Shown: piece by piece, positions 1 through 12,100 of the stretch
How the letters are laid out: each line of letters begins with the position of its first letter
Position numbering within the stretch: position 1 is the first letter of the stretch
Assembly (NCBI RefSeq): GCF_026151205.1
Contig: NC_087079.1
Span: forward strand, 4,359,230-4,423,229
Direction: 5' to 3'
DNA length: 64,000 bases
Source: Bolinopsis microptera
Taxonomy: Eukaryota; Ctenophora; Tentaculata; Lobata; Bolinopsidae
Notes under the pieces: model-generated
What the model saw: only the letters and a program-made list of their open reading frames with translations
Databases searched by the model: none
Told to the model about the DNA's origin: nothing
Program-made: the position numbers and the translations under genes

Positions 1-102
1 TGCTAAATAAACTAGACAGGTCAAATAATTCCATCATGTCAAAAAGTCGGGCAGCTTTCCTAAAAACAAAATATTGGCGTAGTGCCAAAACAAGGTACAT
101 AC

Positions 103-2710
103 CTGTCGATGAATTTCTCAGAGACGCCGAAGCTATTGGCCATGTAGTTGACAGTGAGAGAACTGTAGGACTCCAGAAGCTGCGCGTAAGATCTGATCCT
201 CATTTCCCTGACGTAGTAGTTTGTATGTGGTGCCAAAATGCTGTCGGACTTCAGGAATCCTTCGATCTCACCTGCGGGAAGTCGTTAGTGTGTCTCTTAC
301 TGTTTCTACCTAAATCTGAGTTTCATATTTGCCTGAACTGTTTGATAGCGTGTGCCTTTCAAAACCTTTAATTTTGGAACTTCCCACGCACTCAATACCA
401 CATATTATAATCTTTTAGTGTTTTTTCGCATAAACTTTAAGAACTGATCCGGGGGTATTGTCTCACGAGGCTTCGTCCGAATAAAATAGTCTAGAAGAAT
501 CTAGCTCCAAATAACTGACATAGGCCCCCCCCCACCCCCCTGCAATTTATGACTTTATGATAAATATGATGCTGAGAATAAGCGGATATGGACTATGTGT
601 TTATCTTCCACATCAAACGAACTCTGGTGTTCTACAATAACAAGGATACGCATTTATTTCTGCGGGTCTGAGCACTGTCAAAAACGTTAAACCGTGCACA
701 CGACATCTTACATGACGCACATTGTAGTTTTAAGGTCAAAGGTGGGATAATTCCATGGTGGGCTTACATCCGCACACCGGGCAACCAGCTTTCTTACGAG
801 ATTTTCTTTCCTACTTGCATAGTATGAGCAACATTTACTTGAGAGAAGAGATGGTTATTATAACACAGGTTTTCAATTTTTAAGTTTAATCATGTGTCAA
901 CCCTCAAATATCAGTTTAAATATTCACTTACCAAGGGCTTCAAAGAAGTCAGCATATTGTGCGTTGTACAGGGAATATATGTAACTCTTGAAGAGGGGCA
1001 AATCGTGTAGAACTTCGTTAATGTCAGCACCCTCGACAACCTAATAACATTTGATAATGAATTGCGTTTTTTATTTTGTCTGCACGTTGATTAAAAGATG
1101 CAACTACTAGAGCTGGGATTGAAGGTGTAAAAGCAGTAAAGATTTTGCGCTTTAACGCGCGCCTATTACTCGTTGCTACTGCTGAAAAAGGTCCTTTGTA
1201 ATACAAAGTTTGATTTGCTGTTCGCGCGTAGCGTCATAAGCTCTTACTTTCCGGTTTAGAAAAAATCGTGGGCACATGCATACAAAGCGAAACATGTCAC
1301 AACTCACATGACATACTATAATTCACACAAGGAAAACCATGTCCTTAGAAATATATTTTTAAACATACCTTCTTGGTCAGATCCTTCCTATCAAGAGCAA
1401 GCATGGACGATATGATGGCATATTTGATGAAAGTTAAATAATCCATAAGTTCGTACGATGTAAACGTAGATACAGTGTCAAGGAAATTGTCAGCAGCTTC
1501 TTGGAAATTTCTAACTGACATAGCATACAATCCTGAGTAAACTTTCAATCGGTTTCTTCTATCCCAATCTCCTCCCAATTCAATCAGCCTGGAATTAAAT
1601 ATGGGGGATGAACAACTTTCAAAATGAGAGATTTTCCACTGTGGAACCTGCCTATTTTCGTGGCATATAAAATAAGCTACCATCTGGAAAATATTTCGCT
1701 TAAAAACTTACTCTTTAGCTTTATCTAAGTTTGTTGTGATAATCTTGTTGTCGTTGAAGAAGAATCCTAGTCTGATGAGATGGAAATGAAGATCCAGCTT
1801 GTGCCCAGTAGTGTTGGTTTTGTCGAGGGTTACCTTCAACATTTTCAGTGATTCTTCTTTACTGCCAATCAGTGTCAGGTATTCGCATTTCTTTACCATA
1901 GCTTCCCTTACCTCACTTTCTCCCTCATTTTTCTCTGCATTCTCGATTGACTCTGTTTAATTATGATCTGATTACTGGCCGATAAATAAGATTACAAAGC
2001 AGTAAACAGTTTAACAATCTTGTGCACTAAAAACATTTTTCAAGATATGTTGATTGTTGATATTTTGTCAAGGAAAATAGAACGGACTACACTCACGATC
2101 AAGTTTTTCAAGTTCCTCCTTGTTCTTAGCCTCCATCTCTTCCAAAACAGAATTGTTCAGGGTCAGCTTGAGATCACTACTCACATCTCGGTACAGCTGG
2201 GTCATGAACCCCGCCTTTATCTTATCAAGCAGCTGTCTTTTTACCTGGTGAGTGGTGCTGTGTTAACATTACATAGTGGTGCTGTGTTAACATTACATAG
2301 TGGTGATGTGTTAACATTACATAGTGGTGCTGTGTTAACATTACATAGTTCTACTCTTAACTTCTTAAGACTATTAATAGAACTAAGTGAAATAAATCCA
2401 GTGATCCAGGAGCTAAATGTTGTTGTGTTTTCAAAATTACAAACTAAATATTATTGTGCAGCGTATCGAATTATTCTTTTGAAAAATAATCGTTACTCAG
2501 CATTGAGGCTAAAAACCAACATATTGTCCATGCATCATCTGTTTTAAAATATAAATAGTAATAAAGTCGACAATTAATCACCTCAGACTGATCAATTTTG
2601 AGCTCCTTTGCGCTATCGGCATCAAGAGCGAGTTCGAATCTCATCTTGGCGATACTGAGATCTGGAATTTTCTCCAGTCCTGCCTCCTCGAGTCCTTCAA
2701 GAGTGGGCAT
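103..2710 (-). CDS. PSMD6: 26S proteasome regulatory lid subunit 6 (PSMD6/Rpn7), C-terminus off window
   Basis: This is a lid subunit of the 19S regulatory particle, which helps position the deubiquitinating module for cytosolic and nuclear protein degradation. Six exons join with conserved phase: 2582-2710, 2097-2244, 1712-1952, 1369-1588, 932-1040 and 103-271. The product shows family hallmarks in order: [20 protein letters not shown] at the N-terminus, [14 protein letters not shown], the strongly conserved [29 protein letters not shown], and [18 protein letters not shown] leading into the PCI region. The start is the ATG at 2710; an ATG at 2767 is in frame, but a TTTAGCAG acceptor just before ATG 2710 suggests a 5' UTR intron. 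The end of the PCI domain and the stop codon lie left of the window. All splice sites are GT-AG and the frame is open, so the gene looks functional. Confidence 0.93.
2251..2346. repeat. 24-bp minisatellite, four copies, in PSMD6 intron 1
   Basis: There are four back-to-back 24-bp units, one with a single change (GATGTG for GCTGTG). They directly abut the acceptor of PSMD6 exon 2. Read on the gene strand, each unit carries ATGTTAAC, so branch-point-like sequence has been multiplied next to the acceptor. Any splicing effect is inference. Confidence 0.9.
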
Positions 2711-3094
2711 TTTGTCTGCTAAATAATGAATAGTTAGTACTTTAGGAGAAATATTTATGCTGGACATAATTCCGGGGATTGAAAAAAGGTATGGTCAAAA
2801 TAATAATTTTTCCACAATTTCTGTGTTAAATAGTAAAGCGGTAATTTTAATTCAAATTAAGTCCATGTTTGGCATACAATTATATAAAATCACCACAAGA
2901 AGATGAATAAAAAACCGTCTAATTAAAACGAGGATTTATTTGACGGTACGATAATAAATTAAATAAACTGTGTGGTACCAGAACCATGACCAAATATCAT
3001 CCCCACCATATCTTTAACATTTTAATATCTTTTTGCAACTTCATAACGTTATAATGGTGATGAAACGGAAAAAACATTATCATTAAAAACAATT

Positions 3095-4459
3095 TTACAA
3101 ATTTAAAAGTTCATCAGGAAGTTGAAAATACCACAAAGGTTTATGCTTCTCTTTATGGAATCTATGATAGTTCATACTAGAGTTGGTGGCAAAACCTTTA
3201 CGATCAGCTAACATCATTTCAAAAATCATATCAACAGCTTTTAAAACATTTTCTTCATCGCCTCTCATTATTAGTATTGCTTCCTTTAAACTTGATTTTG
3301 GATTTCCACTCCTTCTTTTATCAAAATTCATTTTCTCTAATGAATGCATCTCCATAATGTCTTTCATTTTTTCGCCATTATTCGCAATAAGGCATGTTCC
3401 CCAATCAAGTGGAACCAGTATTCTTAATTCTCTGCACCTATTCTCTGCCCATTCTTTGTCTCTAAATGCTTCCGGTATCTTTACAATTTCCTGGGTCTTT
3501 CTCACCTTTCTGGCCACTTTCGCAAAATTTTCTTTTCTCCCTTCAATCAGTATGACAGCATCAATGGTTCCAGGAAATTCATTCCCAGGGCTCGATACTT
3601 TAATGTGGCATTTCAACTCTGACATGACATCGTGAACACTTTTTGCACCATGCTCGAAGAATGTTCCAACAGCATAGCCTGGAATAAGAATTTTAGTTCT
3701 GAAGTTAAGAGGCAATTTGGGTTGTTTATTGAACTCTTGGTATGAAAAATTGTCACTCAATGTGTGACGAGTTTTGATATCAAGGCAGTCTAAAACCATT
3801 TCAGATGCTTTTTGAAGATTCTCTTTCGCCCCTTGAAAGGAGACAAATGTTTCATTAAGATCAACATGAGCTTGTTCTAAGTGTGCAAAAGAATGTATAT
3901 TTAAACAGTGTTCTGTCTGTAATTTACTGACATTTGCTCCACCAGGACCAATTAGTTTACCACATATGCTAAAGGGCAACACAAATCTGATACCATTCAA
4001 ATTACGTCTTAACATTTTATATTTATCAGTATTTTTTCTATCAGGAAGTCCTTCTTCCGCCAGTAAATTCTCTGAAGGTAATTCCACATTCCTCAACAGT
4101 TCATTTATCTCCCCCACAGCTCCTATAACATTGCTTTTAGATCCTTCCACCATTAAAACTCTATCTCTAGTCCCAGGAAAATGATCATTAAATCGTGACA
4201 TCTTGATTTTTGTTTTTGACTTGAACGCAATTTTTTTGATGTTCTTTCCATTTGGTCCAATAAGATTCTGCACAGCTTTATAGTAACTTGGAATTAGTAT
4301 CTTAAGTCTCGATTTATTACCATCGTGGGGTATATCAGGTAAAGTAGTGAGACAGCGTGCATGTTGAAATAGTTGCGGGTTTAGTTGCGGGTTTAGTAGC
4401 GGGTTAAGCTGCCGGAGGATAGGAGTTCTAGCGCTGGTTAGGTTTGAAACACTCCACAT
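3095..4459 (-). CDS. Intronless four-KH-domain RNA-binding protein, Nova-like
   Basis: The protein has 454 residues with four KH-type repeats at about residues 50-112, 155-225, 250-315 and 340-410. Repeat 1 has LKILIPSYYKAVQNLIGPNG and repeat 2 KLIGPGG, both good GXXG loops. Repeat 3 has FEHGAK and repeat 4 IANNGEK, so the RNA-contact loop is degenerate there. FPGTRDRV and FPGTIDAV match the FPGT(x)xRV signature of Nova/PCBP-type KH proteins, so single-stranded RNA binding is likely. The start is the ATG at 4459: the codon frame upstream hits TAG, and a CTTACAG acceptor lies just before it, suggesting a 5' UTR intron. The coding body has no introns, unlike neighbouring genes, which is compatible with retroposition. 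The first 40 residues (WSVSNLTSARTPILRQL, later RCLTTLP) are basic-hydroxylated and could be a mitochondrial presequence. They include an NPxL repeat encoded by a 12-bp tandem repeat at 4370-4410. Confidence 0.8.
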   Translation of the reverse strand: MWSVSNLTSARTPILRQLNPLLNPQLNPQLFQHARCLTTLPDIPHDGNKSRLKILIPSYYKAVQNLIGPNGKNIKKIAFKSKTKIKMSRFNDHFPGTRDRVLMVEGSKSNVIGAVGEINELLRNVELPSENLLAEEGLPDRKNTDKYKMLRRNLNGIRFVLPFSICGKLIGPGGANVSKLQTEHCLNIHSFAHLEQAHVDLNETFVSFQGAKENLQKASEMVLDCLDIKTRHTLSDNFSYQEFNKQPKLPLNFRTKILIPGYAVGTFFEHGAKSVHDVMSELKCHIKVSSPGNEFPGTIDAVILIEGRKENFAKVARKVRKTQEIVKIPEAFRDKEWAENRCRELRILVPLDWGTCLIANNGEKMKDIMEMHSLEKMNFDKRRSGNPKSSLKEAILIMRGDEENVLKAVDMIFEMMLADRKGFATNSSMNYHRFHKEKHKPLWYFQLPDELLNL

Positions 4460-4549
4460 CAAACTCTACCTGTAAGAGATAGGATTTATCAATGTACATT
4501 TGATTTATTATATTTATAGATAAATTTAATAAACTATTGAATAGCTATT

Positions 4550-5062
4550 TTGGATGAAGTTTGGATGAAGAGCAAGATTTCAGTCCGAAGAAAGATCAAA
4601 ATCTACGAGGCACAAGTAGTCTCTATTCTACTCTACAACTGCAACTCCTGGGCTGCACCACTAGCTTCGTTGAATGAACTTGATATTGCTCATCGCAAAC
4701 ACCTCCGAAGAATCCTCAACATCAGATGGCCTACTGGGGTTATTTCTAATGAGGCACTCTATGCTCGTTGTTATGTCACTCCCTTGTCTGTGAGAGTCTC
4801 TAAGTTTCGATGGAGAATGTTAGGACATATCTTAAGAGGACAGGAAGACTCACCAGCATACAACTCTATGTTATTTGCTATAAATTCTGATATTTTTATG
4901 GAAGGGAGACGGGGTAGACCATGTTTAAACTTATTAGATGTTATTAGAAAAGACTTGACTAGTAGAAATCTTGATATTAGACTTAAGAATTTGACTGATT
5001 TCGAAGACCTTAGATTTTTAGCTTTAGATAGGGAGGAGTGGAAGAAGTTAGAAGATGGTTGA
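4550..5062 (+). pseudogene. C-terminal fragment of a non-LTR retrotransposon ORF2
   Basis: An open stretch of 170 codons matches the tail following the reverse transcriptase of APE-type LINEs: LYNCNSWAAP, LRRILNIRWPTGVISNEALY, FRWRMLGHILRG and GRRGRPCLNLLD. There is no endonuclease or RT catalytic block, so it is a 5'-truncated copy lying just upstream of the KH gene. It is presumed inactive. Confidence 0.8.
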
Positions 5063-6105
5063 TGTTTTTGTTTTCTTTTTTATGCGTTTTGATATCTATA
5101 AGGTGCCTAGGATGCTCTTTTAAAGAGATATTTCGTACTTTGAAAGATTTACTACAAATACTACAATTGAATAGCTTCTATTTACTGAGCCCCTGAAAAT
5201 TTCACCATTGATCCGAACACAAACATTTTTGGAGGTAGAAAATACTGACTCATCAACTTTTGAATTAAGTTATTAGATGGATAACGTTGGGAAATGTCCA
5301 AAATTTTATCGGGATCGAGTAAAGTTCAAGTATCATGACTTTTTTGATCTAATCAAAATTTTTAAAACGGCACGAATATTAGAATATATTCGGTAAGACT
5401 GTGTAACTTTATTGCAGAAGAATGCAAATTAGATTAATGTGGCTCATTAATTTTGGATCTCAGCTCCCTTGAATATGTAAGAATTCAGGAAATTAGTTTT
5501 GCACAATGTTTCTCGTATCTATTGAAATTAGAAAATTATTTACATGTGCAAGATATAATACAGCAGATCGCAGCTGCCTCGCATTTTCTATTGATAATAA
5601 TAATTACCTTCCACACTAATTCGAGAAAAGGATGGAAATGGCGAATTGGTGATGAAACCCTAACAGTTAACGTCGGATGCAAAACTGCATCATTTGAACA
5701 AGTTTTCAAAAATCGTAAAAATCATAATAGGAAAGGAACTTTTGATGTGTTATACTCTAGTTTTAATTGGGAGACATATATAAATCCTTTAATTTTCCCT
5801 CAAAGATTAGTTACGAAGGAAAATATTTACAGATACTATCGCAACTCTCATTCAACCACTAACACTTCTCACCAATAATTTAAGCTTTTAACTACCGAAT
5901 AGAAGATCACTCTTCAGGCACTAATCTAAAGTAGTGTTTAATAATAAATAGAGCCCAACTCCTTCAGTGAATCAGCCCGGTTCAAAATATCACATTAATT
6001 GAGCTTCAAATCAGCCAACAACTTATCGGAAAACTTTAGCTAAATCAACATATATATCATCAATGTTCATTTTCAATATATTATTGAAAAATAAATAATA
6101 TATTC
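5063..6105. other. AT-rich spacer with one unassigned 141-codon open frame
   Basis: No gene is recognised here. A plus-strand open frame at 5453-5878 starts at TTG, has no in-frame ATG near its start, and shows a hydrophobic stretch (FLLIIIITFH) but no family motif. It may be chance in AT-rich DNA or a degraded element. The rest holds no clear feature. Confidence 0.3.
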
Positions 6106-9100
6106 TTATTGGATCCAGAAATAGTCCCTGTCTGCAGTAGGATCGTAGGTATGGGGGTCGTGATCAGGGAACATTTCTCGGTTGTTGACGTATATTTTAT
6201 GTTCCTTCTGATCGGGGAACAAATCTACGAGAATTCCACTAGCTATCCGCTCCTCTGCTAGTTTCACAACCTCGTCTCCGCCCCTGCAAAGTTATTTTTA
6301 GACAGGAAGCCGCCTACCCAGAATATAGAATTTTAATCATGGCAATAATTTTAAAACAGTTGCAGTTTGTGATGCGCTGATAAGAGGAGGCAGAAACGTG
6401 GTATTTGATATAAATATACATTATATATACAGTATTTGATACAGTATTTGATATAAATATATATTATAACTTACACTAATTTTCGTTGAGATTTAAAGAG
6501 TCCATAGCACAAGGCCAGGAGAATTCCAATACTCATTGCGATGTAGTAGTCTTCAATATCGGTGGCATTTGCCATTCTCTCCCACGCATACTCCTTGTGG
6601 GGACGAGGGCCGTCCTCAAATCCTGTAATAAGGTCACTGTTAGTTTAATCCTGCAATAAGGTCACTGTTAGTCTAATCCTGCAATAAGATCACTGTTAGT
6701 TTAACATGTAACATTTGGGGTAAGTGCAATTCGTTGGATTAGAACAGTAACGTGTTTGTATTACTCGCGACAAAGTAGTTAAGTTTTTAATGTTCACTCT
6801 AGCTTTACTGTTATCCCAATTTTAATTTATATTGAGAAACACATTCTAATTGTTACTTCAAGAATTTCAATCGATACCTAGTAATTCAGATAATTTCAAA
6901 ATAAGTTCGACCCGGAAAACTATTTTCAAGTCACCTAGAATTATTGGGTACCGCGACAATTGACCCCCCGACAATTGACCCCCCGACAATTGACCCCCCG
7001 ACAATTGACCCCCCGACAATTCACCCCTATGTAATTACACAGGGGTCAATTGTCGCGAAATCTAGAGTTTAGTACGACAATTGACCCCCCGACAATTGAC
7101 CCCCCATGTAATTACACTGGGGTCAATTGATCGGGTTAGGGTCAGGGTCCTGGATCAGGATCCTGGGTCAGGGTTAGGGTTAGGTTTAAAGTTAGGGTCC
7201 TGGGTTAGGGTCCTGGGTTAGGGTCCTGGGTCAAAGTAAGGGTAAGGGTTAGGGTCAGGGTTAGGGTCAGGGTCAGGGTCAGGGTCAGGGTCAGGGTCAG
7301 GGTCAGGGTCAGGGTCAGGGTCAGGGTCAGGGTCAGGGTCAGGGTTCTGGATCAGGATCCTGGGTCAGGGTCCTGGGTCAGGGTTAGGTTGAGGTTTTAT
7401 ATTATATTGTCGGGGAGTCAATTGTCGGGGGGTCAATTGTCGGGGGGTCAATTGTTGGGGGGTCAATTGTCGGGGGGTCAATTGTCGGGGGGTCAATTGT
7501 CGCCCACCCAATTATTGTACCACTATAATCTCACATAATATAAGAAATTACCTAGCATGCCCACCTGTTCTAATTACAGTTATTTATAGACATGGGACCC
7601 AGAGAGACAAGTCATTCATTGGAAGGAACATTAATCCTGATGAATTACTCAGCTATAATGAGATACTGATGATAAACTGATAATTATATTTTTACGAGAT
7701 GGCTAAGAGAACACTTTTAATTGGTTCTCGGGTCATGGTAAAGATATGAAATTTGCCTCTGTCTGAATCTCAGCCAGCCATTTCTGGATAATCACAATTT
7801 TTTCACCAAACTAGATAGAATGTAACAACTTAAGTGGGGGTCTTCATGGAAAGTTTCTCAAAATTGACTTTTTAGTTGTTTCTGATAGACTAGAGGGGAG
7901 TGATATCTATCAGATGCTTTTAATCCGCTAGAAAAATTATCTAGCCGAAATTATCGCCGGGAAAAGGTCAGGGCTTGTGTGTAATTGTATTGCGCGAGCG
8001 ATTTTTGATCGCGTGCCCTGAAAATCGAGTCTAAAAATCTATCTTCTCCTACATTTTTTGAGCAATCACCCTCAAACTTTTAGGATATATGTTCTAAGGA
8101 TCATTTAGAAGAGATTCTTCATTCTCCAGGCAAAATTTTGAGATAGGCATTTAAACATTTTTATGATTCGATTTTTAAAATCTTGGACCTCGAAAAATCG
8201 TCAAAAAACCAGGTTCCAATCATTAAAAGTACATAAAAAACGCTACAATAGTACAATGACGGTTTATTCGAAAAATGAACATCATCGAAATTGCAAGATA
8301 TTATTTGATTTGATGTATTCCTCGAATAAGTGGTAATAGCAAGCCATTATATCGTAGAGAATTATTTCAACGGGGCACTCAGGGACTGAGAAATAAGCCC
8401 CAACGTTTGTGTTTTGACTGCAGCATGGACAACTTTGGTAGCTGTCTTTTGTTTTCAAGATTTCTGCTCCGACATTTAAAAACTACGGCTCCTTTGTGAG
8501 GTGTGTTTCTTTTCTAGGCAAGCTGAAAATCCAGCGATTGTGTTAATTCAGCGGCGGGGATGCAGGCTCTATGTAAATTGTAAAGCAGCTCTGTTCGGCA
8601 TGCTTACCTTTTGATTTTAATCCTTACCTGGATATTTAACACTTTTTAACACTTCTTCTCGTTTCTAACGCTTATTGTTTACTTAACCTTCCCGGATAGA
8701 GTATGATTTAAATGACGAAAGGATGATTTCTCAACTTCTGGTTTCCTCAATCTTGGCAAGAATTGTCATTAGCACGGATCCTGGTACATATTTAAAAAAC
8801 TTACCCTTTTTTCCCTCAAGAATCATTTCTAAACCGGAGCAAGGATAGTTAGTTCTTTGAAAGAGCACACCTATACGATTCATTGCAACAAATCTCAGTA
8901 AGGTTATTAAAGTTTAGCATTATTTAAAATGTATCATTCTATTTTTCCAGAACTCACTTAACCATATTTTCAGCTGTGTCACAAATTGAGCCGATATCAG
9001 TGTCTCAAAGCAGCACATTTGAAACATCCACTGCAAGTCTGGCTATTGACGGTGTAAAATCAACAAGTTCAATCACTATTTGTTCCTATGACACTGATCA

Positions 9101-12100
9101 TTGGTACAAAATGAACTTTGATGATGTCTACTGCTTCTCTGAGGTCGTTATCATGCAGTTGGAAAATAACTACATAAAACAACTTCGTATGCAGGATGCA
9201 CATGTGTTTGTAGTCAACTCTAAAACAGGAACCGAAAGTCTCTGTGGCGTACTAGAGATAAGCAAAAGAAAGACAGTGGAAAGTCAGACGTACACTATAC
9301 CATGTGCTCAGAAGTGTGGAGACGAAGTGATGCTGAAAGTGAGACATGACGAGGAAGGATATCAAAAAGAAGGGTGTATTCAAATGAGAGAGATCAAAGT
9401 CAAGGCATCCCCATCCAGCGATGACAGCGAAGACAGTGAAGACAGAAAATATCCCAATTTTGAGATGCAAGGTAAAAATAAAACTTAAAATAGTTATTGA
9501 GTCTTTTTACAGCCCATATTTTATATAAATTATTCAAAAAATTTGATATCTGTTACGCAAGATCGGTAAATGTTTTATATAATTTGTTGTAGCCCAAATT
9601 TGACTAAACAGTATCGTCTCTTTCCGTTTTCGGATTTGTATCTCGCATCAGCAACTTATCTGAACTACTTGGTTGAGGTGAACATTCAAAAAATATTCAC
9701 TCAGGTAAGGAAATATTCTACTTGCTAAACGGCGAGGGAGCACAAGCAAAGAATGGATTCGGTTTATTGTTCGTTCAGGTTGGCAAATATTCGGGACCTG
9801 TCTTATTTGATGTTATTGAAGGAGTCAATCAAGACTGTCTGGTGAACTTCATTTGCCAAACGATGGGGTACAATTTTGCATACAGTTTTTTCGAGTATCA
9901 AAAACCATTTCATGACACGACTGATCATCGTTTTATATTAGAAGACGTTTCCTGTTCTGTGGATCATAATGACACTGCTTACTCCTCGTACCGAATCAGA
10001 TTAAATCCAACAACCCCACTTATCCTTGATCAGCGTTACAATCAGTTGTTTTGCGGTCCGTTTGAGGGTGCCTGTACAATCGTGGAGAGAAATAAATTCC
10101 TTAAAAGAGTTTGCATGGAAGATTTAGGCTCCACAGTATTTCAATGCCCCTATTCTGAAACGATCTACATATCGAAGCCTTTCGAAGCCTATAGCTATGT
10201 AAATGAGTTAGCAACATTCAGCTCAATCTGTAACAACGACCCTAAGTTCTATCAATATTGTGGCATCAAAACTTCGCACACGTTAACAATAAACGCTGCT
10301 GCACTTTGTGACGAATATGTCTGTGAAATTGATAATAATTTCTCGATTTTTGGGGGCGGCACTCCTGCCATAACAGCTTCACCGGACATGATCTGTTATA
10401 TAATATCAGATAATATAATTGTCAATGAATATAATTCTATGTATTCACAAGGCTCATGTGCTAATCTCAATCTACCAGAAAACTTCTGTGCTGCTAAAAC
10501 CGAAACTGAGAGTATAGTTCAGTTAAGAAGCGGCCTAAAAGTTAGCAAAACTGCGGTATGTAATGGACGGTGTGATGGGCACTACATGTGCGAGGACGAA
10601 GCTTTCTGTGGCGGTTATCTGTACGGTATGTACTGCCTTGGCTGGGAACAAGTAATCAAATATATCAAACCGAGTGAAGTGTGCAATGGGTATCCCTCTT
10701 ATCTTTGCAAAAACGATGATGATGAACTGAACTGTCCAAACCTTGACACTTTGCCCAGACTAAAGAAATGTTCAAAGAACTCTAAAATACAAACTCACAT
10801 AAGACCAACATTTTTGCTTGTTCCCATTTTGAATAATACGAGGTGCAGTGCTCCGTTGGCAGTTAGCATGATCACAAATACACTATATATTGATCCAATT
10901 TGTGCTAACTTCCTGGATCAAACCAACTGTACGGATACAAGCCGTTCGAGAGTGATCTGCGATATCGGAGGTCATCGGTCAACCGTATCTAAATTTGTTG
11001 TGTGCCATGGCGAGCAAAGAGTTCCGACACTATGCGACAACGGAATAGACCAGGTTTGTGAAAATGTATCTCTCACTTGTGAGGTACATAAACACCGACT
11101 GTGTGATGGCATTAAGGATTGTCCTGATGGGGCTGACGAGAAACTGGTTATCTGTTTCTCCATGTCGGAGAAGGTATGTTACAGAGCCTATAAGCACGAG
11201 CAGGCACTGGAAATACCCTTGAAATGGGTGAGAGATGGGGTGGAGGACTGTTTAGACGGAATTGATGAGGAGGATGGGTGGCAAACTTGTGGCATTGGTG
11301 CGACTAAACGATATGTAGTTTCAGTCGATGAACTGTGCAAGGAGGTTTTTCTTTGTAAGCATAGCCAGGTAGCTTTCGTAGAGTTCAAAGATCTCTGTGA
11401 CGGGATTGATACCTGTGGCAACGAAAGGAGAATGTGTGAGATATCGCATATGATCAGTCAAACATTTGACAATGCCATGACTGTAAACAAATCAGCTGGA
11501 ACAGTGAAAATGTTACTGTATTGTTTGCCTGGTCTTGAGAGTCTGCAGGAACTAGCAAACCAATGTGTTAGCAGTGAAGTCAACCTTTTGGGGCTTGACG
11601 TCTTCGGAGTCAAAACCTTTCCGTCAGTTGTCCGCCCTAATAAAACTATTAACTGTGACTATACTTTCGGAGAAATTTACCTAATACTGAGTTGCGCAGG
11701 GTTTTGTGAAGATTCGATTTGCCCTTTAAAAAACAAGATACAGTACGATTCTTGCCCTCAGCAATATTCCAAAAGAATATACACAGTAGCTGACAATAAT
11801 TTTCTTTCATTTGTAATCAAATCAGGAAAGAAATACAAAAATGACTTTTTCCGTTGTGACAATAACGTTTGCTTGAACTATGATAAAGTTTGCAATGTGG
11901 TAGATGATTGTGGAGATGGTTCTGACGAACAACACTGTACCAATGTGTTTTTATGTGAATCAAAAGAGCAGGTGATCCCAATTACTGAAAAGTGCGATGG
12001 AGAGATTGACTGTCTAGACTTCTCGGACGAATGTAACTCTGACTGTGGCAGAGAAATCATACAGAGCCCATTTCTTAAGATTGTTTGTTGGTGTATGTCT

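Noticed and set aside
2711-2767. Extended N-terminus of PSMD6 from the ATG at 2767
   Set aside because: The family start aligns with MPTLEG at 2710, and a splice acceptor lies between the two ATGs.
6955-7030. CRISPR-like array
   Set aside because: Units are contiguous with no unique spacers, and the setting is eukaryotic.
7640-7690. Hammerhead ribozyme (CTGATGA occurrences)
   Set aside because: No matching GAAA core or flanking stems could be found nearby.
9252-9470. Minus-strand frame opposite the F5/8-type exon
   Set aside because: Shadow of the real plus-strand coding exon.
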